A DNA stretch of 57,730 nt from Shimia gijangensis (GTDB lineage: Bacteria; Pseudomonadota; Alphaproteobacteria; Rhodobacterales; Rhodobacteraceae), in the NCBI RefSeq assembly GCF_900142085.1, contig NZ_FQZQ01000025.1, positions 1 to 57,730 of the forward strand, read 5' to 3'. The notes below the pieces were generated by a model, which was not told where the DNA came from, made no database searches, and worked only from the letters and a program-made list of their open reading frames with translations. A program made the position numbers and the translations under genes. Shown here piece after piece: positions 35,347 to 44,515 of the stretch (the stretch's first letter is position 1; the number at the start of each line of letters is the position of its first letter).

Positions 35347-36695
35347 GCGATTTGCCCCCCAAACCGCAATCGCGGGCTGACCGGGTATCTCTGCGCCAAT
35401 ACGTGCGCCTGTTTCGGCAGGACATCCTGTCGGCCCAGCCAGCGCGATTGTACAAGGCGTGGATGGCTGAATTTCGCACGCCGTTCTTTCGCTCCTATAT
35501 GGTCAATCAACCGGCGCTGGTGAAAACCGTTCTGAAAGAACGCCCGGATGACTTTCCAAAATCCGGACGGATCAGCGAAGGGCTAAGGCCCTTACTTGGG
35601 AATTCAGTTTTCCTCACCAACGGAGACGTCTGGAAGCAACAACGGCGCATCATTGACCCGGCGTTTGAAGGTGGCAGGTTGAAAGACACATTTCCGGCCA
35701 TGTGGGCGGCCTCTGAGGCGGCGGTTGCGAGGCTTGAGGCGTCGGTTGGAAAGACAGTTGAGATTGAGGCCGAGACCAGCCATGCAGCGGCGGATGTGAT
35801 TTTTCGCACCTTGTTTTCAATTCCGATAGAACACGAAATAGCCGGTCAGGTTTTTGCGCAGTTTCGTGACTACCAACGCAGCCAGCCAATCCTGAATATT
35901 GCGGCTTTTGTGCCCTTGCCGCGTTGGATGCCGCGGTTTTTTGCATCTCGCACGAAAGAAACAGCGCGCGCCATTCGGGGTCTGATCCGTCAATTGACGG
36001 AAACCCGCATGGTGCAGATCAGGGCAGGCACTGCACCGGATGATCTGGCGACCAAGATCATGACCACGCGTGATCCTGAAACCGGTGAGACGTTTTCTAC
36101 CTCGGACATGGTGGATCAGGTCGCAATCTTCTTTTTGGCCGGCCATGAGACCAGTGCATCGGCGCTGGCCTGGGCTTTGTATTTGCTGGCGCGTTATCCC
36201 GAATGGCAGGACAAACTGGCCGAAGAAGCACGAGCGTTGGAGGTGTGCGATTTTGCCGTTATGAGCAAGTTGCGGCTGAGCCGCGATGTGTTCCGCGAAA
36301 CATTGCGCCTGTATCCACCAGTGCCGATGATGGTACGCCAAAACACTTGCCCGGAGAATTTTCGGGAGCGAGACATCAAAACCGGCAGTCAGATTGTCCT
36401 GAGCCCATGGCATCTGCATCGACACGAGCGGCTTTGGGACAACCCGGATGGGTTTGATCCGACCCGGTGGCAAACCGAAAATGGCAAAACCTGTATGCGT
36501 GAAGCTTTTATGCCGTTTTCGGCAGGACCCAGAGTGTGCACCGGGGCCGGGTTTGCCATGGTTGAGGGGCCTTTGATCCTGTCGATGTTGTTGAAGGCAT
36601 ATCGGATTGAGCCCGTAGGCGATCCCCCAGTGCCTGTGGCGCATCTGACGGTGCGTTCAAAAGACGGAATCAGGTTGAAACTCACCCGTCGTTAG
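35343..36695 (+). CDS. Cytochrome P450 monooxygenase
   Basis: A 450-residue heme-thiolate monooxygenase. The I-helix oxygen-binding motif is FFLAGHETSASALAW, the ExxR motif is in RDVFRETLRLYPPVP, and the heme loop FSAGPRVCTGAGFA carries the ligand C399. It has no membrane anchor. The sequence is nearer to the CYP4/CYP102-like long-chain branch than to CYP101, an impression only. It is coupled to the upstream hydrolase-like gene, which suggests one pathway on a hydrophobic substrate; no ferredoxin partner is adjacent. Confidence 0.93.
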   Translation: MSDLPPKPQSRADRVSLRQYVRLFRQDILSAQPARLYKAWMAEFRTPFFRSYMVNQPALVKTVLKERPDDFPKSGRISEGLRPLLGNSVFLTNGDVWKQQRRIIDPAFEGGRLKDTFPAMWAASEAAVARLEASVGKTVEIEAETSHAAADVIFRTLFSIPIEHEIAGQVFAQFRDYQRSQPILNIAAFVPLPRWMPRFFASRTKETARAIRGLIRQLTETRMVQIRAGTAPDDLATKIMTTRDPETGETFSTSDMVDQVAIFFLAGHETSASALAWALYLLARYPEWQDKLAEEARALEVCDFAVMSKLRLSRDVFRETLRLYPPVPMMVRQNTCPENFRERDIKTGSQIVLSPWHLHRHERLWDNPDGFDPTRWQTENGKTCMREAFMPFSAGPRVCTGAGFAMVEGPLILSMLLKAYRIEPVGDPPVPVAHLTVRSKDGIRLKLTRR

Positions 36696-36720
36696 AGGAG
36701 CTGACCCTCACCTCACCTCA

Positions 36721-36737
36721 CCTTTGCAGGGCAAAGG
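36721..36737. terminator. Convergent hairpin between P450 and peptide-binding genes
   Basis: CCTTTGC-AGG-GCAAAGG is a perfect 7-bp stem in the gap between two converging genes. Neither side has a clear T-run, so it is a weak or processed end. Confidence 0.4.
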
Positions 36738-36776
36738 CAACCCTCGCCCCTTGATGTTTTTGCCAATTGAAAGGGT

Positions 36777-38591
36777 CTAGTTTTCCTGCCACCAGACGCC
36801 GGGCATCCATTCCACACCGTCGCCATAGATCGGCAGGGTGTCCGGGTGTTTGAGATCAGATGTGTGAGCGATGCGGCCCACCGCATAGGTCCAGATCGGG
36901 ATGACATAGCGGCCCGTGGTCAGGACACGGTCCAGTGCCTGGGCGGTCGTTTTAAACTCATCGGCTGTTTTGGCAGACGTGAGAGCCGCAACAAGCGTGT
37001 CGACAGGTTTTGATCGGATGCCCATCAGATTGCGTGACCCTTCCTGATCCGCGGCTTCACTGCCCCAGTACAAGGATTGTTCATTGCCGGGACTAAGAGA
37101 TAGCGCGCGGCGATAATCGGTCATGTCAAAATCAAAGGCGTTGATGCGTTGGGCGTATTGCGCGTTGTCAACAGCCGAGACAGTAACGAAAATACCCAGT
37201 TTTTCGAGAGATTTACGGTAAATATCGATGATGGCTTTGTCCTGTTGATCGCCCTGGCGCAGCAGGATTTCGAAACTGAATGGCGTTCCGTCCGGGCCTT
37301 TTAGAATGCCGTCTTCCACCTCATACCCGGCCTCGGACAGAAGTTTCATCGCGTGACGCATATTGGCGCGGTTGCGGTTTGATCCGTTTGATGTCGGCAG
37401 GCGGTAGGCAGAAAGTGTGTCGTCTGGCAGATCGCTCGCGAAGGGAGACAAGATGCTTGCGGCCTCGTCAGAAGCAGGGCCGGGTGACATTGCCAGATAG
37501 GAGCCTGAGAAATAGGAGGTGATACGCGGTTGGCGACCTCCGGTTAGTGTATCTGCGATGTATTCGAAATTGAACGCATGGATCAGAGCGTCGCGCACAC
37601 GGATATCGTCAAAGGGTGCGCGCCGGGTGTTCATGGCAAACCCAGTAATGCCCGAGGGCTTTTGGTGCGGAACTTCGGTTTTAATAACCTCGCCTGAGGT
37701 GATGGCAGGGAATGTATAGCGATTGGCCCAGGCTTCGGCGTTGAACTCGCGAAAAAAGCTGAGTTCGCCGGCTTTGAAAGCTTCAAACATCACATCGCCG
37801 TCGCCGTAAAAATCGATACGGATTTCATCAAGGTTCGCGATGCCCTGGCGCAGAGGTAAATCTTTGCCCCAATAGTCAGCGTTGCGGCGCAACGTGACAT
37901 GTCGGCCTGCCTCAAAATCCTGGATGACATAGGGCGCACTGCCAATTGGGATATCGGACAAGGACGATCCAGCAAAATCTTTACCTTCCCACTGGGCCTT
38001 TTGCAGGATGGGGCGCAATCCGGCGATCAGCGCCAGTTCACGGTCTTCGGTGTTGAACGTTATTCGAACAGAGCGTGGTCCGGTCGGCGCGATGCTGTCC
38101 ACTTTGGTCCAGAACCCAAGGTAGCGGGGATGACCAACAGTGCCCAAAGTCTCGTAGGACCAGATCACGTCATCGACCGTAACCGGCGCACCATCCGAAA
38201 AGCGCGCCTCGGGGCGTAGGGTGAATTCTACCCATTCGCGATTCGGGCCGACGTCGATCGATTCGGCCAATAGTCCATAAAGTGAAAACGGTTCGTCCCA
38301 ATTTCGACCCATCAGGCTTTCGTGCGTGAGATACCGCAATTGCCAGGGCGGGGAGCCTTTTCTGACAAAGGGATTAAGAGAATCAAAGCCGCCAGTGTTG
38401 CCGGTAACGATTCGCCCGCCCTTGGGGGCATCGGAGTTTGCGTAGGGCAGAGACACAAAATCATGTGGTAGGTCCGGGTCACCATACATAGCGATGCCAT
38501 GAGATGGCTCGGCATTGGCCATAAGGGCCAAGGAAAACAGGGCGGCGGACAGGAAACTGCCGGCAACCGTGCGGAAACATACTGGTCGCAT
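36777..38591 (-). CDS. ABC transporter substrate-binding protein, family 5 (peptide)
   Basis: A 604-residue periplasmic binding protein of the DppA/OppA/YejA type. The signal peptide spans about 1-28 and ends ANA. LPHDFVSLPYANSDAPKGGRI and the GFDSLNPFVRKGSPPW segment match the YejA-like branch, which binds oligopeptides, and FTLRPEARFSDGAPVTVDDV is the family 5 signature. No permease or ATPase genes lie next to it, so it is either an orphan or serves a distant transporter. A short plus-strand RNA candidate starts about 115 bases upstream. Confidence 0.9.
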   Translation of the reverse strand: MRPVCFRTVAGSFLSAALFSLALMANAEPSHGIAMYGDPDLPHDFVSLPYANSDAPKGGRIVTGNTGGFDSLNPFVRKGSPPWQLRYLTHESLMGRNWDEPFSLYGLLAESIDVGPNREWVEFTLRPEARFSDGAPVTVDDVIWSYETLGTVGHPRYLGFWTKVDSIAPTGPRSVRITFNTEDRELALIAGLRPILQKAQWEGKDFAGSSLSDIPIGSAPYVIQDFEAGRHVTLRRNADYWGKDLPLRQGIANLDEIRIDFYGDGDVMFEAFKAGELSFFREFNAEAWANRYTFPAITSGEVIKTEVPHQKPSGITGFAMNTRRAPFDDIRVRDALIHAFNFEYIADTLTGGRQPRITSYFSGSYLAMSPGPASDEAASILSPFASDLPDDTLSAYRLPTSNGSNRNRANMRHAMKLLSEAGYEVEDGILKGPDGTPFSFEILLRQGDQQDKAIIDIYRKSLEKLGIFVTVSAVDNAQYAQRINAFDFDMTDYRRALSLSPGNEQSLYWGSEAADQEGSRNLMGIRSKPVDTLVAALTSAKTADEFKTTAQALDRVLTTGRYVIPIWTYAVGRIAHTSDLKHPDTLPIYGDGVEWMPGVWWQEN

Positions 38592-38670
38592 TTCTAGAAC
38601 AATCCTGTCTGAGCCTGTTTTTATTGATCGCCAAGCTAACCGGGGATTCCAACCTTTTCAAACTTTTAGC

Positions 38671-38781
38671 TTGGAGACCGGCGCCGAATTGCTTATAAAG
38701 GGGGCACTGCTCGATAGGTTTCTTGCCTGTATGAAACCTGCCTCAATAACTATACGCCCGCCTTGTGCGGGCGTTTTTTTT
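38671..38781 (+). ncRNA. Candidate small RNA with own promoter and terminator
   Basis: TTGGAG (38671-38676) and TATAAA (38694-38699) have a 17-base spacer, so transcription would start near 38706. The RNA of about 76 bases would contain hairpin AGGTTTC-TTGCCTGTAT-GAAACCT (38716-38739), a single-stranded GCCTCAATAACTATA, and a terminator CGCCCGC-CTTGT-GCGGGCG with eight Ts (38755-38781). No plus-strand gene lies upstream, so the terminator has no other apparent purpose. There is no plausible ORF. It lies between divergent genes. Confidence 0.6.
38755..38781 (+). terminator. Orphan strong intrinsic terminator
   Basis: A 7-bp GC stem with a 5-base loop and eight Ts. It follows no plus-strand coding gene and is taken as the 3' end of the candidate small RNA. 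Confidence 0.85.
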
Positions 38782-38897
38782 GGCGAGACTTTCTGTCCGT
38801 AGGAATACGTGTCGCACCAGTTGTCCCTTATTTTGCTGAGGCCACATGATAAGGTGCGGCCAAATCACGATCAGAAATCACCAACCAGAGGCATCAA

Positions 38898-39671
38898 ATG
38901 ACACTGTCAGGCAAATCCGCAATCATCACCGGTTCAAACTCGGGAATCGGTTTGGGAATCGCTCGCGAACTGGCCAAGGCCGGGGCGGATGTAGTTCTGA
39001 ACTCATTCACTGACAGCGAAAAAGATCACGCGCTGGCCGCAGGCATGGCAAAAGAATTTGGGGTGGCAGTGCGCTACATTCAGGCGGATATGTCCAAAGG
39101 GGACCAGTGCCGGGGGCTGATCGAAAAGGCTGGTGGCTGTGACATCTTGGTGAACAATGCCGGTATTCAGCATGTCGCACCGATTGATGAGTTCCCGATT
39201 GAGAAATGGGACGCGATCATTGCGATCAATATGAACTCGGCCTTTCACACCATGGCAGCGGCCTTGCCCGTCATGCGCGAGCGCGGCTGGGGTCGTATTG
39301 TCAACATTGCTTCGGCGCATGGGCTGACGGCGTCGCCATACAAAGCGGCCTATATTGCGGCCAAGCACGGTGTCGTGGGCATGTCGAAAACCGTGGCGCT
39401 GGAAACCGCGCAGGAACCGATCACCTGCAATGCGATCTGTCCGGGTTATGTGCTGACGCCATTGGTCGAGGCGCAAATTCCCGACACCATGCGCGAATAC
39501 AATATGAGCCGTGAGGATGTTGTTAAGAATGTCATGTTGACCCGTCAGCCCTCCAAAGAGTTTGCCACTGTGGAACAACTGGGGGGTACAACGATATTCT
39601 TATGCTCGGACGCTGCGGCGCAAATTACTGGCACGACAATCAGCGTGGATGGCGGGTGGACCGCTCTTTGA
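38898..39671 (+). CDS. bdhA: 3-hydroxybutyrate dehydrogenase
   Basis: A 257-residue short-chain dehydrogenase that oxidises D-3-hydroxybutyrate to acetoacetate, a step in using polyhydroxybutyrate stores. The cofactor motif GSNSGIGLGIA is at residues 11-21. NNAGIQHVAPIDEFP, the Ser-Tyr-Lys catalytic region IASAHGLTASPYKAAYIAAK and NAICPGYVLTPLVE are all typical. It is followed after 45 bases by a patatin gene on the same strand, probably in one operon. Confidence 0.92.
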   Translation: MTLSGKSAIITGSNSGIGLGIARELAKAGADVVLNSFTDSEKDHALAAGMAKEFGVAVRYIQADMSKGDQCRGLIEKAGGCDILVNNAGIQHVAPIDEFPIEKWDAIIAINMNSAFHTMAAALPVMRERGWGRIVNIASAHGLTASPYKAAYIAAKHGVVGMSKTVALETAQEPITCNAICPGYVLTPLVEAQIPDTMREYNMSREDVVKNVMLTRQPSKEFATVEQLGGTTIFLCSDAAAQITGTTISVDGGWTAL

Positions 39672-39716
39672 TCCCTTGCAGGCTCTCATCGTCAATGGGT
39701 AGAGAGTGGACGCAAT

Positions 39717-40757
39717 ATGGCCGGTAAGAAGCGAATAAACCTCGCTCTGCAAGGGGGTGGGGCGCATGGCGCTTTTACATGGGGTGTGCTTGAGGTTTTA
39801 TTAAAAGACCCTGAGATTGAGATTGCTGGGATAACAGGCACCTCGGCCGGTGCGTTGAACGGCGCAGCGCTTAAATCCGGAATGATCCGCAAAGGCTCGC
39901 AAGGCGCACTTGAGAACCTCGACGGGCTATGGCGGCGCATGGGCGCGATGTCTGTCACAGATATTGGGAACTGGTTTGGCGGACTTGGGCCGGACCCCGG
40001 TCAGGTTGCGCGGGCAATGGAGTATTCGTTGCCTTACACGATGGGTGAAACCATGGCGCGTATGATCTCTCCTTATTCTTATGGGCCGCTTTACAGCAAT
40101 CCGCTGAAATCCATCGTTGAGGGATTTGATTTCTCTGAAGTCTGCGCCGCAGATGGCCCACGATTGTTTGTTTGCGCCACAAATGTCCGGACCGGCAAGG
40201 CCCGTGTCTTTACCAAAGATGAAATTACGACGGATGTTATTCTTGCCTCTGCTTGTCTGCCGACAATGTTTCAGGCGGTCGAGATTGAAGACCCGGAAAC
40301 CGGCCTCAAAGACGCGTACTGGGATGGTGGCTACACTGGCAATCCCGCTCTTTTTCCGTTGTTTGACAATCGCCTGCCGGATGATGTTGTGATCATCAAT
40401 ATCAACCCGATTGAGCGCAAAGAAAAGCCGGTTACGCCGCAACAGATTCAAAGCCGTATCAATGAGATCAGCTTTAATGCAGCGCTTTTGGGAGAATTGC
40501 GGGCAATCTCATTTGTACAGCGGTTGATTGGCCAGGGGGCCGTTGCCGAGGGCGAGATGAAATCGGTGAAAGTGCACATGATTGCGGATGATGATTTGAT
40601 GAATGATCTGTCTGTCGCCACCAAATCTGTGCCCACACCTTACATACTGGCGCGCCTCAAAGAGGCGGGTCAAAAGGCGGCAGAGGACTTTCTAAAGGCG
40701 CATCGCGGTGACATCGGCAAACGGGGAACGGTCGATCTTCAGGAGATGTTTACCTAG
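39717..40757 (+). CDS. Patatin-like phospholipase/esterase
   Basis: A 346-residue serine esterase. The oxyanion loop GGGAHGAFTWG is near residue 13, the nucleophile lies in GTSAGALNG, and the catalytic aspartate in DGGYTGNPALFPL. There is no signal peptide, so it acts inside the cell. Being next to bdhA, it could help mobilise polyhydroxybutyrate or oligomers, or lipids; that is an inference. Its stop codon overlaps that of the convergent DUF502 gene (CTAG). Confidence 0.9.
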   Translation: MAGKKRINLALQGGGAHGAFTWGVLEVLLKDPEIEIAGITGTSAGALNGAALKSGMIRKGSQGALENLDGLWRRMGAMSVTDIGNWFGGLGPDPGQVARAMEYSLPYTMGETMARMISPYSYGPLYSNPLKSIVEGFDFSEVCAADGPRLFVCATNVRTGKARVFTKDEITTDVILASACLPTMFQAVEIEDPETGLKDAYWDGGYTGNPALFPLFDNRLPDDVVIININPIERKEKPVTPQQIQSRINEISFNAALLGELRAISFVQRLIGQGAVAEGEMKSVKVHMIADDDLMNDLSVATKSVPTPYILARLKEAGQKAAEDFLKAHRGDIGKRGTVDLQEMFT

Positions 40758-41443
40758 TCTTCTTCAATAGGCTGGGTTGGGCCTTTGGCGTTGGGATAGA
40801 CAAGCCCTGCGGAGATCACCAATTTGGCAGCTTCTTCAACGCTCATTTCCAGTTCAATGATATCCTGTTTGGGCAGAAACAGCAAAAATCCTGATGTTGG
40901 GTTTGGCGTGGTCGGAATAAAGACACCCATCAATCTGTCCCCGGTATGAGCTGATTCCGAGACTTCGCCTTTGGCCTCGGTGGAAATAAATCCAACGACC
41001 CAAATGCCCCGACGCGGGTATTCGATCAGACAAGCCTTTTCAAAGTTCCGATCTGACTGCGCAAAAACGGTTTCGGCAATTTGCTTCACGCCAGAATAGA
41101 TCGAACGCACAACCGGCATGCGATCCACCAGACTTTCGGCGAAATTGATGAACGACCGGCCAATCAGCCCCTTGGCAATCCAGCCAATGACGATTGTGAA
41201 GATCAGGAAGATAATGACGCCGACGCCGCGCAGATTGATGCCGATGTATTTCTCGGGCTGAATAGTGCTTGGCACCAGCGGCAGAACAACACTGTCCACC
41301 CAGCCCATCATTGTCCAGATCAGCCAAATGGTCATGGCCACTGGTGCAATCACAACGATCCCCGTCAGGAAAGACGCCCGCAAACCGGAAAACCGGCCAT
41401 GTTTGCGGTGATGAGGGTGCTCGTCGTCGAAGGGCGTTTTCAT
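40754..41443 (-). CDS. DUF502 family membrane protein
   Basis: A 229-residue protein with two transmembrane helices in FLTGIVVIAPVAMTIWLIWTM and GVGVIIFLIFTIVIGWIAKG. PVVRSIYSGVKQIAETVF, YPRRGIWVVGFIS and IPTTPNPTSGFLLFLP are the DUF502 signatures. The function is unknown; plant homologues are chloroplast or endomembrane proteins. I chose the ATG at 41443 (MKTPFDDEHPHHRKHG). It converges on the patatin gene with overlapping stop codons. Confidence 0.88.
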   Translation of the reverse strand: MKTPFDDEHPHHRKHGRFSGLRASFLTGIVVIAPVAMTIWLIWTMMGWVDSVVLPLVPSTIQPEKYIGINLRGVGVIIFLIFTIVIGWIAKGLIGRSFINFAESLVDRMPVVRSIYSGVKQIAETVFAQSDRNFEKACLIEYPRRGIWVVGFISTEAKGEVSESAHTGDRLMGVFIPTTPNPTSGFLLFLPKQDIIELEMSVEEAAKLVISAGLVYPNAKGPTQPIEED

Positions 41444-41522
41444 GTGGGGGTCACTTTGAAAGGTTTGGTTGTACCTAAGCCGTCCGGACGGAACGATCAA
41501 CGGTCAGACGCATGAATGGTCG

Positions 41523-42437
41523 TTATTTCTTAAGAGTTACGATCTCAATGGCTATTTCAGCAGCAAGTCGCGCGTTGTTTCTTACCAACGCGATATTGGC
41601 AGTCAATGATCGGCCTTCGGTCAGTTCAAAGATTCGCGACAGCAAGAAGGGCGTAACGTCTTTGCCAGTGATACCTTTTTCATTGGCTTCGGTCGTGGCC
41701 TGAGCAATCACCGGCTCCATGACATCGGTTGGGATTTCGTCGGCAACTGGGATTGGATTGGCAACCAACTGACCGCCAGGCAAGCCTAGTTTCTGGCGCA
41801 TCACATGCGCGCGGGCAATGCGTACAGGGCTGTTCATGCGCAATGGGGCGTCCAAAAGCGAGTGCGAAGACCAGAACGCCGGAAAACTGTCTTGCTGATA
41901 GCCGATCACAGGCACACCGTTGGTTTCGAGAACTTCCAGCGTTTTAGGAATGTCGAGAATGGCCTTTGCACCTGCGGCAACAACAGTGACCGGGGTTTGC
42001 GCCAGTTCGCTGAGATCGGCAGAGATATCAAAGCTATGTTCCGCGCCTTTGTGCACACCGCCAATGCCGCCGGTACCAAAGACATGAATGCCTGCAAGAT
42101 GCGCGGCAATCATTGTGGCGGCCACGGTTGTGGCGCCGGTCAGGCCTTTTGACATGCACACCGCGAGATCAGCGCGAGACAGTTTCGCCACGTTTTGCGA
42201 CTGGGCCAGTTGGTCAAGTTGGGCATCGGTTAGGCCAATAAACAAGGTTCCTTCCAAAACAGCGATGGTGGCGGGTGTGGCACCTTTGGCCCGAATGTCA
42301 GCTTCCACCTGACGCGCGACCTGAACGTTTTGCGGAAATGGCATGCCATGGGTGATAATCGTGCTTTCCAGCGCCACAATCGGCGCGCCATTGGCTTTGG
42401 CCTCGGCAACTTCCGGGGAGAGGGTGAATAGGCTCAT
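41523..42437 (-). CDS. psuG: Pseudouridine-5'-phosphate glycosidase
   Basis: A 304-residue enzyme that splits the C-C bond of pseudouridine 5'-phosphate into uracil and ribose 5-phosphate. [16 protein letters not shown] is the typical N-terminus, and [28 protein letters not shown] and the lysine that forms the imine are within the conserved core. Its ATG overlaps the psuK stop by four bases, forming the pseudouridine catabolic pair. Confidence 0.96.
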   Translation of the reverse strand: MSLFTLSPEVAEAKANGAPIVALESTIITHGMPFPQNVQVARQVEADIRAKGATPATIAVLEGTLFIGLTDAQLDQLAQSQNVAKLSRADLAVCMSKGLTGATTVAATMIAAHLAGIHVFGTGGIGGVHKGAEHSFDISADLSELAQTPVTVVAAGAKAILDIPKTLEVLETNGVPVIGYQQDSFPAFWSSHSLLDAPLRMNSPVRIARAHVMRQKLGLPGGQLVANPIPVADEIPTDVMEPVIAQATTEANEKGITGKDVTPFLLSRIFELTEGRSLTANIALVRNNARLAAEIAIEIVTLKK

Positions 42438-43327
42438 TTTGCATGTCCTCCTGAGACATAATTCGCCGCCGCAGTCAGAGCGCGGGCAAGAGCCTCGTCG
42501 TGGTCTGCTCCGGTGGTCTCAGCCGCTATATGGGCAGCCATAAATGTATCACCAGCCCCTGTGACACGGGTCACGAGCACAGAGGGTGGTGTCTGAGTGA
42601 TGACTCCGTCCTGTGTCGCATCGCTGGCGGAATTGCCGCCGTCTGTCACCAAGGCCCGACCCGCGCCACGGGCAACCAAGGCCACTGCGGCGTCGGCAGA
42701 GCTGTCAAAACTAGTTTGGCAAAGCAAACCGGCCTCTTCGAGGTTCACATAGAGCACCGCGCGGCCATATGCGAGAAAAGGTAAAAGGCGTTCGGCCTTA
42801 CCGGGGCTGGCCGGGGCGACGCGCAGGTCAGCGCGCGCAAACAACGGACTGTGCGCGATGTTTTCCAGCAAACGCTGGGTCAGGTTGCCGTCCAGCGCGA
42901 TATACCCTTCGTAAGGAGCGGCAGCACTGGCCAACGTTCCATCTTCTAGTGGGCGTAGAATTTTGTCGCCGGCGGCCTCAAGAGAATGTGCATCCGCAAT
43001 GGCCGCAATCAACCCGTTGGCACCTTCGACGGCCATGTAACTATCAGTGGGCAGGTCTTCTGAGCGATAGGCATGCTCGGTGATCAGCCCCAATTCACGG
43101 CAAGCGGTGATCAACTCGTGGCCTTCGGCGTCTTGTCCCACGGCTGTCAAAAGCGCAGGGCGCAAGCCAAAACGGGCCAGGGTCATCGCAATATTAAGGG
43201 CTACTCCGCCGGGCAGGCGGGTGATGCGACCAGGCACGTCTGATCCCTGGCGCATATGTGATGGTGCGCGGCCGATAATGTCCCAAAGGACGGACCCAAT
43301 GCAAAGAATATCATGAGGCTGTGTCAT
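42434..43327 (-). CDS. psuK: PfkB-family kinase, probable pseudouridine kinase
   Basis: A 297-residue ribokinase-family enzyme. DILCIGSVLWDIIGRAP is the N-terminal strand, GGVALNIAMTLARFG is the substrate-binding signature and TRVTGAGDTFMAAHIAAE the anion hole with the catalytic aspartate. Coupled by ATGA to psuG, it probably makes pseudouridine 5'-phosphate for the glycosidase. I chose the ATG at 43327. Confidence 0.92.
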   Translation of the reverse strand: MTQPHDILCIGSVLWDIIGRAPSHMRQGSDVPGRITRLPGGVALNIAMTLARFGLRPALLTAVGQDAEGHELITACRELGLITEHAYRSEDLPTDSYMAVEGANGLIAAIADAHSLEAAGDKILRPLEDGTLASAAAPYEGYIALDGNLTQRLLENIAHSPLFARADLRVAPASPGKAERLLPFLAYGRAVLYVNLEEAGLLCQTSFDSSADAAVALVARGAGRALVTDGGNSASDATQDGVITQTPPSVLVTRVTGAGDTFMAAHIAAETTGADHDEALARALTAAANYVSGGHAK

Positions 43328-43378
43328 GCCACTGGTTCTGACTGTTTGTGCCATTCTTGGCAAGCAGAGAGGCGTGGT

Positions 43379-43996
43379 TCAGAAGGCGGTGCGCAATTCC
43401 GTCAGTTTCGCGACCGGATCTTCATTGTTCCAAATCTCGTCACCGATGCCAAAAAAGTCTGTGACTGGTGACAAGGCGCGGATGATGTCCGTGTTCAGTG
43501 CGCCTTCGGCGACAACCGGGACTTCGATCATCTGGGACCACCATTCAAACAGATCATGTTCCGCCACTGACCCATCGCCCAGCGGGGTGGTGCCAACCGG
43601 GCCAAAGGCGACATAGTCCGCCCCCATTTCACCTGCCGTCATGCCATCATGGCGCGAGGCGGCGCAAAATGCACCGACGATGGCATCATCGCCCAAATCT
43701 TTGCGGGTTTTGCGCACCAGACGAGAGCCATCCGTCAGATGCACGCCGTCGAGACCCAGACGTTCGGCCAGAACCAGATGCTCGGAAATCACAATGGCCA
43801 CGTCACGGGCATGGCAGGTTTCGCGAACCACGTCGGCGGCCCGGCTGATCCGGTCTTCGTCACGCGTTGAAAGCGCCAGCCGCACACATGCTATTTCAGT
43901 GGAATCCAAAACCCGCGCTAGCTGATCGGGAAACTTACTGAGTTCAATCTCGGGTGGGGTGATGAGATAAATTTGGGGTTGCTCGATTGAGGCCAT
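43379..43996 (-). CDS. ThiE/TenI-superfamily protein
   Basis: A 205-residue TIM-barrel protein. DQLARVLDSTEIACVRLALS, LGLDGVHLTDGSRL and GADYVAFGPVG are the ThiE-like strands and phosphate-binding region. The loop after GPVG reads TTPLGDGS, not the usual thiamine-phosphate-synthase GPIFPTPTK-type pattern, so it may be a ThiE paralogue rather than a true synthase. GGAG precedes the ATG at 43996. It lies upstream of psuK on the same strand; the relation is unclear. Confidence 0.8.
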   Translation of the reverse strand: MASIEQPQIYLITPPEIELSKFPDQLARVLDSTEIACVRLALSTRDEDRISRAADVVRETCHARDVAIVISEHLVLAERLGLDGVHLTDGSRLVRKTRKDLGDDAIVGAFCAASRHDGMTAGEMGADYVAFGPVGTTPLGDGSVAEHDLFEWWSQMIEVPVVAEGALNTDIIRALSPVTDFFGIGDEIWNNEDPVAKLTELRTAF

Positions 43997-44052
43997 TGTC
44001 GGGCTCCGTTTATGCATGTTTGCGCCGCTATAGCGCGGAATTGTTGGCTTGG

Positions 44053-44381
44053 CTACTTTGCAGGCAATGCGCCGACAAATTCCACAGCCAACGCCAGCAC
44101 TTGGGCGCGGCGCGCGTCATCAGCCATTAGATCATCGTCCACGTCCAACATGCCACCCATCTTTTTACCGGTGAACGCCAGAGGGCTCACCCCGTTGACG
44201 TCCAGCGCCGCATCTTCATTAGCCTTGCCGACCCGAAACATACCACCGCCGTTGTGCACGCCACAGAGCATGTTGCCGTTCAGCATGAAGCACAGGCCAC
44301 CGAACATTTTTTTTCCTCAATGCCATGCAAATCTGTCAAATCATCGCGCATCAGAGTCGCGAGCCCTTCGTCATAAGCCAT
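44053..44381 (-). pseudogene. TfoX/Sxy-family protein with -1 frameshift at an A8 run
   Basis: The gene would start at 44381 with MAYDEGLATLMRDDLTDLHG and continue IEEKK, then MFGGLCFMLNGNMLCGVHN, an ordinary TfoX N-terminal domain of about 109 residues. The two parts are in different frames. The coding strand has GAGG-AAAAAAAA-TG (8 As; plus-strand Ts 44307-44314), whereas nine would keep the frame. This could be a sequencing homopolymer error, a real loss, or transcriptional slippage that restores the protein. TfoX proteins link to competence in gammaproteobacteria; their role here is unknown. Confidence 0.7.
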
Positions 44382-44515
44382 TGTGCAACTGTCTCTTGTT
44401 GTTTTGGGGATTCTAGGCCTCCGGCCGGGATATTTACAGCCATTTGGAAGCGGCGGGTTGAATTTGGGCTACACACGTGGCTAAGAGCAACAGGATTTTT
44501 CAAGGAGTCTGGTTC

